Positions 8,255 to 15,744 of a DNA stretch of 42,467 nucleotides are shown one piece after another. Source of the stretch: Acidobacteria bacterium RIFCSPLOWO2_12_FULL_67_14b (GTDB taxonomy: Bacteria; Acidobacteriota; Vicinamibacteria; Vicinamibacterales; UBA2999); NCBI GenBank assembly GCA_001768615.1, contig MELE01000169.1:19122-61588 (forward strand), given 5' to 3'. The notes beneath the pieces were generated by a model. That model did not search any database. It was not told the DNA's origin and worked only from the letters and a program-made list of their open reading frames with translations. Both the position numbers and the translations under genes were made by a program. The number at the start of each line of letters is the position of its first letter. Position 1 is the first letter of the stretch.

Positions 8255-8650
8255 CTACTTGAGCAGGCGACGGTCAAACGGCAATGGCAGTAAGTCTTTC
8301 ATCCGCAGCGTGGCCTTGATCTCCGTCAGGCTCGCCAGGATCACCTCGAGGTCGCCGCCAAACTCCCAGAGGATCTGACGGCACGCGCCGCAGGGGGGCG
8401 TCGGGGCGTCGGTGTCGGCGACGACGGCGATGCGCGTGAATCGCCGGTGGCCCTCGGAGATCGCCTTGAACACCGCCACGCGCTCGGCGCACACGGTGAG
8501 GCCGTAGGTGGCGTTCTCGACGTTGCAGCCCGTGATGATGGCGCCGTCGGCGGTTTCGAGCGCCGCCCCGACCTTGAAGCCCGAATAGTCGGCGGCGGCG
8601 CGCTCGCGCACGGCGCGGGCGGCGGCCACCAGGGCGTCAGAGCCGCCCAA
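8255..8650 (-). CDS. cdd: cytidine deaminase
   Basis: Cytidine deaminase converts cytidine and deoxycytidine to uridine and deoxyuridine. The 131-residue protein matches the small tetrameric family: CNVENATYGLTVCAER supplies the first zinc Cys and the catalytic Glu pattern, and PCGACRQ supplies the other two zinc Cys. N-terminal SGFKVGAAL is the family's usual substrate loop. The frame begins with TTG (8650), 14 bases inside the punA end; a GTG at 8629 would give 124 residues and is possible. It feeds uridine and deoxyuridine to the phosphorylases in the same operon. Confidence 0.95.
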   Translation of the reverse strand: MGGSDALVAAARAVRERAAADYSGFKVGAALETADGAIITGCNVENATYGLTVCAERVAVFKAISEGHRRFTRIAVVADTDAPTPPCGACRQILWEFGGDLEVILASLTEIKATLRMKDLLPLPFDRRLLK

Positions 8651-9455
8651 CGATCCCCTCCAGCAGCGCGATGAACTGGCCTTTCACCTGCTGCGTCGTT
8701 GCCATCACCTCTTCGTGCAGCAGCGGTTCGGGAAACACACCGGCCGCGGCGTTGCTGATGCACGAGATGCCGAGCACCTCCATGCCCATGTGACGCGCCA
8801 CGATGGCCTCCGGCGCGGTCGACATGCCCACGGCATCGGCGCCGAGCCTGCGGAACGCCCGAATCTCCGCCGGCGTTTCGTAGCTCGGACCGAGCACGGC
8901 GACGTAGACGCCGTGCTGAAGCGGCAGCTCGAGCGCGCGCGCCGTGTCGTCCGCCATCGCCCGCAGCTTCGGCGAGTAGACGTGCGTCATGTCCGGGAAC
9001 CGGACGCCGAAGCGCTCGTCGTTGGCGCCCACCAGCGGGTTGTGCCCCATCAGGTTGATGTGATCGTCGATCACCATCAGCGCCCCGCGCGAGCAGTTCG
9101 GCGAAATCCCACCCGCCGCGTTGGTCAGGACCACGCGCGGCACGCCCAGCCGTCCGAGGACGCGCATGGCGAACGTCACCGTGTGCAGGTCGTGGCCTTC
9201 GTAAACATGGACGCGTCCCGAGAGCGCGAGCACGCGCCGGCCGGCGACGGTGCCGCATACGAGCGTGCCGGCGTGACCGATCACGCTGGACGCCGGCCAG
9301 TGCGGGATGTCCGTGTACGGAATCGACCGCGCGTCGCCGACGCCGTTGGCGAAATCGCCCAGACCCGAGCCGAGCACGATGGCCACATCCGCGCCCGCGC
9401 AGCCGTGGCCGCGCAGCCAGTCGGCCGCTTCGGTAACGTGTTCGAAATAGCTCAC
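8637..9455 (-). CDS. punA: purine nucleoside phosphorylase (trimeric PNP family)
   Basis: This enzyme splits purine (deoxy)nucleosides with phosphate to give base and (deoxy)ribose-1-phosphate. The 272-residue protein carries VLGSGLGDFA, VIGHAG (phosphate site), GRVHVYEGHD, TNAAGGISP, GPSYETPAEIR with the purine-binding Glu, VGMSTAPEAIVA and SNAAAG with the purine-binding Asn. Those Glu and Asn residues favour 6-oxopurine PNP over methylthioadenosine phosphorylase. Start is a GTG overlapping the transporter stop (GTGA). The longer frame to 9788 is an unsupported extension. Its neighbours are a nucleoside transporter, cytidine deaminase and pyrimidine phosphorylase. Confidence 0.94.
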   Translation of the reverse strand: MSYFEHVTEAADWLRGHGCAGADVAIVLGSGLGDFANGVGDARSIPYTDIPHWPASSVIGHAGTLVCGTVAGRRVLALSGRVHVYEGHDLHTVTFAMRVLGRLGVPRVVLTNAAGGISPNCSRGALMVIDDHINLMGHNPLVGANDERFGVRFPDMTHVYSPKLRAMADDTARALELPLQHGVYVAVLGPSYETPAEIRAFRRLGADAVGMSTAPEAIVARHMGMEVLGISCISNAAAGVFPEPLLHEEVMATTQQVKGQFIALLEGIVGRL

Positions 9456-10717
9456 AGGAGGAAGCCTACGATGATCGCCGTGACGAAGTTGGCCAGCGTG
9501 CCCGCGAGCATCGCGCGCAGCCCGAGCCGCGCCAGGTCGCCGCGCCGCGTCGGCGCCAGCGCGCCGATGCCGCCGATCTGCATGCCGATGGACGCGAAGT
9601 TGGCGAAGCCGCACAGGGCGAACGTGGCGATCGTCACCGACCGCGGATCCAGCGCCTCCTTGATTCGCCCGAGCTCGGCGAACGCAATGAACTCGTTGAG
9701 CACCATGCGCGTGCCCAGGAGGTTGCCGATCGTCGCGGCGTCCTTCCACGGCACGCCGAGGCTCCACGCCACCGGGGCGAACACCCACCCGAAGATCATC
9801 TGCAGCGACAGGTCCGCCATGCCCAGGATCGCGTTGACCAGCGCAATCAGCGCCACGAACGAGATCAGCATGGCGCCGACGTTGAGCGCCAGGTGCAGGC
9901 CTTCGGCGGTGCCGCGCCCGGCGGCATCGATGATGTTGACGTCGGTCTTTTCGATCTCGAGCTTGACCGTGCCGCGGGTCTCGGGCGTTTCGGTTTCGGG
10001 CACGAACATCTTGGCCATCATCAGCGTGCCCGGCGCCGTCATGATCACGGCGGTCAGCAGGTGCTCGGCCTTGATGCCGAAGGCGATGTAGGCCGCCATG
10101 ATGCCGCCGGAGATATGCGCCATGCCGGCCGTCATCACCGTCATCAGTTCCGACTGCGTCATGCGCGCCAGGAACGGGCGGATGGTCAGCGGCGCCTCGG
10201 TCTGGCCCATGAAGATGCTGGCCGCGACGTTCAACGACTCCGCGCCGCTGGCCCCCATCACCTTGTTCATCACCACCGCGAACAGCCGCACGATGATCTG
10301 CATCACGCCGAGGTAATAGAGAATCGCGAACAGCGCCGCAATGAAGATGATGGTCGGCAGGATCTGGAAGGCGAAGATGACACCGTACTTCTCGACGCCC
10401 GCCTTCCCGAGCACCGGAAAGATGATTTCCGACCAGGCCGCGCGGTCGCCCAGCGGACCGAACACGAACCCGGAGCCGGCGACGGAATAGCCGAGGAGCT
10501 GGCGCATCTTCTCGCCCAGCGTTTCAAACAGCCACTTGCCCTGGGGGGTCTTGAGCACGAGCAGCGCGAACAGCACCTGCAGGCTGAGGCCCCAGGCCAC
10601 GACCCGCGGATTGATCGCTTTCCGATTGGTCGACAGCGCGTAGGCGAGGGCCAGGATCCCGACCAGCCCGATCAGCGGCTGCAGCCTGCTCACAATCTCC
10701 ACATGTCCCCCTACCAT
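9452..10717 (-). CDS. nupC: concentrative nucleoside transporter (NupC/CNT family)
   Basis: This 421-residue inner-membrane protein imports nucleosides with an ion gradient. It has about ten hydrophobic segments and the CNT hallmarks: GQTEAPLTIRPFLARMTQSE, then AGMAHISGGIMAAYIAFGI, GTRMVLNEFIAFAEL and ATFALCGFANFASIGMQIGG, with a final helix AGTLANFVTAIIVGFLL. It ends in overlap with punA and sits after deoA, which fits uptake followed by phosphorolysis. The start at ATG 10717 is taken as given; a GTG 12 bases in is also preceded by a GGGGGA stretch. Confidence 0.94.
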   Translation of the reverse strand: MVGGHVEIVSRLQPLIGLVGILALAYALSTNRKAINPRVVAWGLSLQVLFALLVLKTPQGKWLFETLGEKMRQLLGYSVAGSGFVFGPLGDRAAWSEIIFPVLGKAGVEKYGVIFAFQILPTIIFIAALFAILYYLGVMQIIVRLFAVVMNKVMGASGAESLNVAASIFMGQTEAPLTIRPFLARMTQSELMTVMTAGMAHISGGIMAAYIAFGIKAEHLLTAVIMTAPGTLMMAKMFVPETETPETRGTVKLEIEKTDVNIIDAAGRGTAEGLHLALNVGAMLISFVALIALVNAILGMADLSLQMIFGWVFAPVAWSLGVPWKDAATIGNLLGTRMVLNEFIAFAELGRIKEALDPRSVTIATFALCGFANFASIGMQIGGIGALAPTRRGDLARLGLRAMLAGTLANFVTAIIVGFLL

Positions 10718-10720
10718 CCA

Positions 10721-10739
10721 GCGCCCCTGAAAGGGGCGC
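10721..10739. repeat. GCGCCCCT/AGGGGCGC hairpin between deoA and nupC
   Basis: A perfect 8-bp stem with a three-base loop fills the 23-bp gap between the deoA stop and the nupC start. Together with the next bases it reads AAAGGGGCGCCCTAC; the same word with one T for C ends at 20343. It could modulate readthrough into nupC. Confidence 0.6.
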
Positions 10740-10740
10740 C

Positions 10741-12078
10741 CTACATTCCGGCCACGAACATCGTCTCGCCGTTCTCGTGCACCCAGCCCAGGATCAACGC
10801 TGGTTCCGGGACCGCCTGGTCTTCGATCACCGCCGCCTGCTTCGCCAGCGCCACCGCGGCGTCCAGCCGCGACGGGTCGTTGTAGCGCAACTCCATCAGT
10901 GTGTCGCCGGCGGTCACCGGTTCCCCGGGTTTCTTGCGCAACAGGATGCCGGCGGAGAGATCGACCGCGTCGCCCTTCTTGTCGCGGCCCGCGCCGAGCG
11001 CAACGGCGGCGCGGCCGATCAGCAGCGCATCGAGCGCCGTGACGTAGCCCGATCGCTCCGCCTTCAGGTGATACCCCAGCGCGGCTGCCGGCAGGCGGCC
11101 CGGATCATCGACCACCGCCGGATCGCCGCCCTGCCACTTGATCAGCAGCCGCAGCTTCTCGAGCGCCGCGCCCGACGCCAGGGCGGCCCGCACCTTGGCC
11201 TCGGCTTCGTCATCGCTCCTGGCCTTCTCGGCGAGACAGACCATGCGAGTCCCCAACCGGATGACCAGGGCCGTCAGGTCCGCCGGGCCATGGCCCTTCA
11301 ACACCTCGATGCACTCGGCGATCTCGACGGCGTTGCCGACGGCGCGTCCGAGCGGCACGTCCATGCGCGTGATGAACGCTTCGGTCCGTACCCCGGCCGT
11401 CGTGCCGATGCTGACCAGCGATCGCGCCAGCGCGCGCGCGTCGGCCGGCCGCTTCATGAACGCGCCGCGCCCGCACTTGACGTCGAGGACCAGCGCGTTG
11501 CTGCCTTCGGCCAGCTTCTTGCTCATCACCGACGAGGCGATCAGCGGCAGGCTCTCGACCGTGCCGGTCACGTCGCGCAGTGCGTAGAGCGCCTTATCGG
11601 CCGGCGCGATGGTGGCAGTCTGGCTGATCAGGCAGCACCCGACCTCGGCCAGCATCGTCTTGAATTCGTCGAGCGACAGCGCGACCCGGAAGCCGGGGAT
11701 GCTCTCGAGCTTGTCGAGCGTGCCGCCCGTGTGGCCGAGGCCGCGGCCCGACATCTTCGGCACCACCACGCCGCAGGCGGCGGCGACCGGCGCCAGCACG
11801 ATCGAGACCTTGTCGCCGACCCCGCCGGTACTGTGCTTGCCGACCTTGATGCCGGGAATATGATCGAGATTGACGTGCTCGCCCGAGCGCGACATCGCGT
11901 CGGTGAGCCACGCGGTCTCGACGGCGTTCATCCCCTTGAGCACAATCGCCATGAGGAGCGCCGAGGTCTGGTAGTCGGCCCACGACCCGTCGGTCACGCC
12001 GCCGACAAAACTGTCGATCGCCTCGCGAGAGAGGGCGTCGCCGTCGCGTTTTGCGCGAATGATGTCGACCGCTCGCAT
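10741..12078 (-). CDS. deoA: pyrimidine-nucleoside (thymidine) phosphorylase
   Basis: This 445-residue enzyme of the NP-II family splits thymidine or uridine with phosphate. It has the family signature around SGRGLGHTGGTLDKLESIPG, the phosphate loop KHSTGGVGDKVS, and VTGTVESLPLIASSVMSKK, with KCGRGAFMK near residue 205. Length matches DeoA/Pdp (430-445). It is the first gene of the minus-strand salvage operon, only 32 bp from the divergent HEAT gene. Broad pyrimidine specificity (Pdp) and strict thymidine phosphorylase (DeoA) cannot be told apart here, so the gene symbol is provisional. Confidence 0.94.
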   Translation of the reverse strand: MRAVDIIRAKRDGDALSREAIDSFVGGVTDGSWADYQTSALLMAIVLKGMNAVETAWLTDAMSRSGEHVNLDHIPGIKVGKHSTGGVGDKVSIVLAPVAAACGVVVPKMSGRGLGHTGGTLDKLESIPGFRVALSLDEFKTMLAEVGCCLISQTATIAPADKALYALRDVTGTVESLPLIASSVMSKKLAEGSNALVLDVKCGRGAFMKRPADARALARSLVSIGTTAGVRTEAFITRMDVPLGRAVGNAVEIAECIEVLKGHGPADLTALVIRLGTRMVCLAEKARSDDEAEAKVRAALASGAALEKLRLLIKWQGGDPAVVDDPGRLPAAALGYHLKAERSGYVTALDALLIGRAAVALGAGRDKKGDAVDLSAGILLRKKPGEPVTAGDTLMELRYNDPSRLDAAVALAKQAAVIEDQAVPEPALILGWVHENGETMFVAGM

Positions 12079-12110
12079 GGGGCGGTCGGCAGTATATCGT
12101 AGGTGTTCGC
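12079..12110. promoter_or_regulatory. 32-bp divergent spacer between deoA and the first HEAT gene
   Basis: The spacer must hold or abut the promoters of two divergent operons. AGTATATCG at 12091-12099 gives a TATACT-like box on the minus strand for deoA and TATATC on the plus strand. Leaders would be very short, so one or both transcripts may start inside the neighbouring gene. No operator was identified. Confidence 0.3.
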
Positions 12111-14330
12111 ATGGCCCAGCGAGCGGCCTCGGCCGCCGACATCACCAGGAACGCCGTGAACCTGGCCCGTGCCATCACGATCGGGCTGCGCGCCTGGGGT
12201 TTCTATCCGCCCGAGCACCCGGCCGTCGGGTTGGCCGTCGACAAGCTCGTGGCCGCCTCGGCCGAGGCCGCGTCGGGCGGGCTGTTCCAACTGGCGGTCA
12301 CGCCCCACGCCATCCTCGTCGACGGCCTGGCCATCGAGGCGCCCGACCTGTCGGTCAGCGAGTGCGCCGCGCTGCTCCACGACCGCGACATCCTGCAGTT
12401 GACGTTTGTCGCGGCGCCCGAAGACCCCGTGATCCGCTCGCTGCTGACGATGCTGTCGCTCGATCGCGACGTCCGGAGGTCCCAGGGCGGGCCCGCGGCG
12501 ATCTGGGCGGCCGAGGCGCAGACCTCGGTCTTGGTCGAGCAGATCGACTACCAGGAGATCCTCGAGCGCGACTTCGACGAGGGCGCCGCGCGCCGCGACG
12601 CCACCTGGAAGGCGATCGTCCGGTCCATCATCATGGGCCGCAAGACGTTCAGCGCCGAGGAGCAGCAGCGCCTCCTCGAGATCTCGCGCGACGTCGGCGC
12701 CATCGGCGAGCTCGCCAAAGACAGTAAGGAGCCGTTCTGCACCCCCGACGGCTCGCCGCTGCTCACAACGCAAGCGGCGACGATCCTCGCCGTCTACCGG
12801 CACATCGCCAAAACGGTCAACGCCCTCGAGCCCGAACGCGCGCAGGAGGTGATGCAGTCGCTGACCCTCGCCGCCTCCGGCCTCGACCCGGCCACGGCGT
12901 TCGAGTTGCTCCGCCAGGAGGAAAGCGGCGACGAGTCGATCCAGATCGTCAGCGCGCTCAAGCAGACCTTCGACGATCAACAGGTCGCCATGCTGCTGGC
13001 GCGTGCCATGGCCACGCCGGGCCATCCGACGACGCGGCTGGCGCAGGTGCTCGATACGATTGCGCCCGACGATGCGCGCAAGCGGCGCGTGCTGACGCTG
13101 GCCAAGCGCCTGATCAGCGAGCGCGACTTCGGCAACAAGCGGCCGATCGACGACATCCGCCAGTCGCTCGACGAGTTGCTGCTCAAGTACGACGAGTCGA
13201 CGTACGTGTCGGCCGAATACCGCCAGTCGATGGACCAGGCCGCCTCGCGCGCCGCGGAGCTGGCCGCGCGCGGCCTGCCCCCCGAGATCGACGCCTGGCT
13301 CGAGACCCTCGGTCACGACAGCGTCCGCCGCCTGTCGGGCCAGTTGCTGATGGACCTGCTGCGCAACGAGAGCAGCCCGGAACGCGCCGCCGAAACCGCG
13401 CGCGACATGAGCGCGTTCGTCGAAGAGCTCCTGCTGGCGGGCGCCTTTGCCGACGGCGTGCCGGTGATCCAAGAGCTGTCGGCGGGCGCCGTGCGCACGC
13501 CGCCGATGGCCCCCGACGCGTGCCGCCAGGCGATCGACACCGTCGGCCGCTCGACCGCCTTCGCCGAAGCGGCGTCGGCGATCGCCGAGTTGTCGGCGGC
13601 CGAGTTCGCGGTGTTCGACACCCTGGCGCGCGCCATCGGGCCCTCGGCGGCGCCCGGCCTGCTGGCCGCCTGCCAGCGCGAAGAGGGCGGCCTCGGCACG
13701 GACCGCGCCACGGCGCTGCTCGTCACCTTCGGCCCGCCGGCAATCCCGGTCCTGGCCGCGGCGGTGGAGGGCTCGAAGTGGTTCGTGCAGCGCGAAATCG
13801 CCCGCGTGCTCGGCCAGATCGGGACGCCGGCCGCGGTGCCGCCGCTGCAGGCCCTGCTCCGCCGCACGGATCTTCGCGTCATGCAGGCCGCAGTGGCGTC
13901 GCTCGCGCGCATCAACGACCCGTCGGCGGCGCGGGCGCTGCACATGGTCCTCAAAGCGACGACGGGCGAAGCCCGCGCGGCGGTGATCGCGGCGCTGGTC
14001 GGCCTCAAGGACGCGCGCGTGGTGCCGATGCTCGCGCGCGTGCTGAGCGACAGCGATCCGTTCGGCGAGGAGTTTCCCCTCGTGCTCGAAACGCTGGCCG
14101 CCCTGGCATCGATCCGCGACGACGGCGCGCTCAAGGAGATCGCCGCGATCGCGCGTCAGCGCCGATGGCTCGCCTGGGGACGGACCGGCCAGCTGCGCGA
14201 GGCCGCGCTCCGGGCCCTGGCGCGCATCGGCACGCCGAAGGCACGGCACGCGCTCGCCGATCTCGCAACGACGGGCGACTTCTTTCTGCGCCGGCTGGCG
14301 GCCGCGGCGGCCGCCAAGGGAGGACAGTGA
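12111..14330 (+). CDS. HEAT-repeat protein with shared N-terminal region (module copy 1)
   Basis: This 739-residue soluble protein has no signal peptide or membrane helix. Residues about 15-125 form a region shared with the next three proteins, with the motif FYPPEHPAV at 31-39, then IDYQEIL at about 145-151. The middle is helical and acidic. From about residue 535 to the end, repeated helix pairs of HEAT type are visible: AIPVLAAAVEG, QIGTPAAVPPLQALLRR and ARIGTPKARHALADLA. HEAT arrays bind proteins, so it may be a scaffold for its HD-GYP partner, which overlaps its stop by one base (TGATG). It is paralogous along its whole length to 15745-18021. Molecular function is not known. Confidence 0.85.
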   Translation: MAQRAASAADITRNAVNLARAITIGLRAWGFYPPEHPAVGLAVDKLVAASAEAASGGLFQLAVTPHAILVDGLAIEAPDLSVSECAALLHDRDILQLTFVAAPEDPVIRSLLTMLSLDRDVRRSQGGPAAIWAAEAQTSVLVEQIDYQEILERDFDEGAARRDATWKAIVRSIIMGRKTFSAEEQQRLLEISRDVGAIGELAKDSKEPFCTPDGSPLLTTQAATILAVYRHIAKTVNALEPERAQEVMQSLTLAASGLDPATAFELLRQEESGDESIQIVSALKQTFDDQQVAMLLARAMATPGHPTTRLAQVLDTIAPDDARKRRVLTLAKRLISERDFGNKRPIDDIRQSLDELLLKYDESTYVSAEYRQSMDQAASRAAELAARGLPPEIDAWLETLGHDSVRRLSGQLLMDLLRNESSPERAAETARDMSAFVEELLLAGAFADGVPVIQELSAGAVRTPPMAPDACRQAIDTVGRSTAFAEAASAIAELSAAEFAVFDTLARAIGPSAAPGLLAACQREEGGLGTDRATALLVTFGPPAIPVLAAAVEGSKWFVQREIARVLGQIGTPAAVPPLQALLRRTDLRVMQAAVASLARINDPSAARALHMVLKATTGEARAAVIAALVGLKDARVVPMLARVLSDSDPFGEEFPLVLETLAALASIRDDGALKEIAAIARQRRWLAWGRTGQLREAALRALARIGTPKARHALADLATTGDFFLRRLAAAAAAKGGQ

Positions 14331-15682
14331 TGGCGTTCTCTCCGGAAGATCTCGTGCGGCGTATCGGCGCGGCGGTCCGCGCCGCCGAACTCTACGCCCC
14401 CAGCCATCCGCTGGTGCAGCGGACGGCCGCCGGCCTGCACGCCGCCCTGCTGCCGGCCCTCGACGAGTCGCCGGCCGTGATCATCGGCTTCCTCGAAGAC
14501 GACGTCGTCGTGAACGACTTCCGCCTGCAGAGGGGCTCGGCGACGCTGGCCGGGCTGTTGCGCGACATGCGCGATCGGAAGATCGAGAAGATCACGTTCG
14601 GCCGCGGCGTCGAGATCAGCGAGGTCCGGGCGCTGATGGACGAGCTGGCCGATCGCATCTCCCGCACCGGCGTCGGCGACCGGCTGACGGCCCGCGGCAT
14701 CCGCCGCATCCAGGTCGGCAAGGTGGCGATCGAGGAAGAAGACGATTCGGAGGTCGGCCTCGCGGCGGCCAAGGAGGTCTATTCGAAGGCGGTCACGGGC
14801 GCCGAGACCATCTGGGGGGCCGTGAAGGCCGGCGGGCAGCCGGACCCCGCGGACGCGCGCGGCATCATCGACAGTCTCTCGCGTCTCGTCTACCAGGACC
14901 GCACCTCCCTGCTCGCGCTCACGGCGCTGAAGCGCTACGACAATTACACCTTCACGCACATGGTGAACGTGGCCGCGCTGTCGATGGCGATGGCGCGCTC
15001 GCTCGACCTCGAGGGGCCGATGCTGCGCGAGTTCGGCTTCGCCGCGCTGATGCACGACATCGGCAAGGTGAAAACGCCGCTCGAGATCCTGAACAAGCCC
15101 GACAAGCTGACCACCGAGGAGTTCACGATCATGAAGCTCCACGTCGTCGAGGGCGCGCACATCCTGCGGCGCACGCCCGAGACGCCGGCGCTGGCGCCGG
15201 TGGTCGCCTTCGAACATCACCTCAAGCAGGACCTCAGCGGCTACCCGGAGAACATCGGCTCGCGAAAGCTCAACCTGTGCACGATGGTCGTGAGCGTGGT
15301 CGACGTGTTCGACGCGCTGCGCAGCAATCGCGCCTACCGCGCGGGCATGGCGACCGATCGCATCCGCCACATCATGGCGCAGCAGGACGGCACGGCGTTC
15401 GATCGCGCGCTGCTCCGCCGGTTCGTCAACCTGATGGGCCTCTTCCCGGTTGGCACGCTCGTCCGGCTGAACACGGAGGAGGTCGGCGTGGTCACGCAGA
15501 CGCATCCCGAGGACCCGTTCCGCCCGCAGGTGAAGCTGATCCTCGACCGGAAGGGCGCGCCGTATGAGACGCCGCTCCTCACCAATACCTGGGATCGCGA
15601 CGATCGCGGGGAGTTCCCGCGGGACGTCATCGAGGCCGTCGACGGACAACAGGTGGGCATCGACCCGTTGGCCTATTTATAG
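14330..15682 (+). CDS. HD-GYP domain protein (module copy 1)
   Basis: HD-GYP proteins usually hydrolyse cyclic di-GMP. In this 450-residue protein the N-terminal ~110 residues are the shared region (LYAPSHPLVQ at 21-30). The C-terminal domain starts about residue 205 with YDNYTFTHMVNVA. The metal pair is H242-D243 (HDIGKVKTP), then LNKPDKLT, an HH at FEHH, and GYP at 304-306. The usual DG before the GYP is changed: the sequence reads HHLKQDLSGYP, so activity may be altered. It has no receiver domain; signal input is probably through the N-terminal region or the HEAT partner. Confidence 0.92.
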   Translation: MAFSPEDLVRRIGAAVRAAELYAPSHPLVQRTAAGLHAALLPALDESPAVIIGFLEDDVVVNDFRLQRGSATLAGLLRDMRDRKIEKITFGRGVEISEVRALMDELADRISRTGVGDRLTARGIRRIQVGKVAIEEEDDSEVGLAAAKEVYSKAVTGAETIWGAVKAGGQPDPADARGIIDSLSRLVYQDRTSLLALTALKRYDNYTFTHMVNVAALSMAMARSLDLEGPMLREFGFAALMHDIGKVKTPLEILNKPDKLTTEEFTIMKLHVVEGAHILRRTPETPALAPVVAFEHHLKQDLSGYPENIGSRKLNLCTMVVSVVDVFDALRSNRAYRAGMATDRIRHIMAQQDGTAFDRALLRRFVNLMGLFPVGTLVRLNTEEVGVVTQTHPEDPFRPQVKLILDRKGAPYETPLLTNTWDRDDRGEFPRDVIEAVDGQQVGIDPLAYL

Positions 15683-15729
15683 GGGTCAGACCCCCTCCAG
15701 AATTACGGCGTTGAGGGGGCCTGACCCCT
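15681..15729 (+). terminator. 17-bp hairpin after HD-GYP copy 1
   Basis: AGGGGTCAGACCCCCTC-type arms at 15681-15697 and 15713-15729 pair over 17 bp with one mismatch and a 15-base loop, starting in the HD-GYP stop codon. TTAAAATCT follows. It may end the first module's transcript, or be a GGGGTCAGACCCC repeat element. The second module starts 16 bp downstream. Confidence 0.5.
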
Positions 15730-15744
15730 TAAAATCTCTCATCA

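Noticed and set aside
9456-9788. N-terminal extension of purine nucleoside phosphorylase
   Set aside because: It overlaps the CNT transporter coding sequence and has no similarity to the enzyme family; the GTG at 9455 gives a normal length.
11994-14249. 751-residue open frame on the minus strand
   Set aside because: It is antisense to the HEAT gene, rich in Arg/His/Gly/Ala with no recognisable domain, and results from high-GC codon bias.
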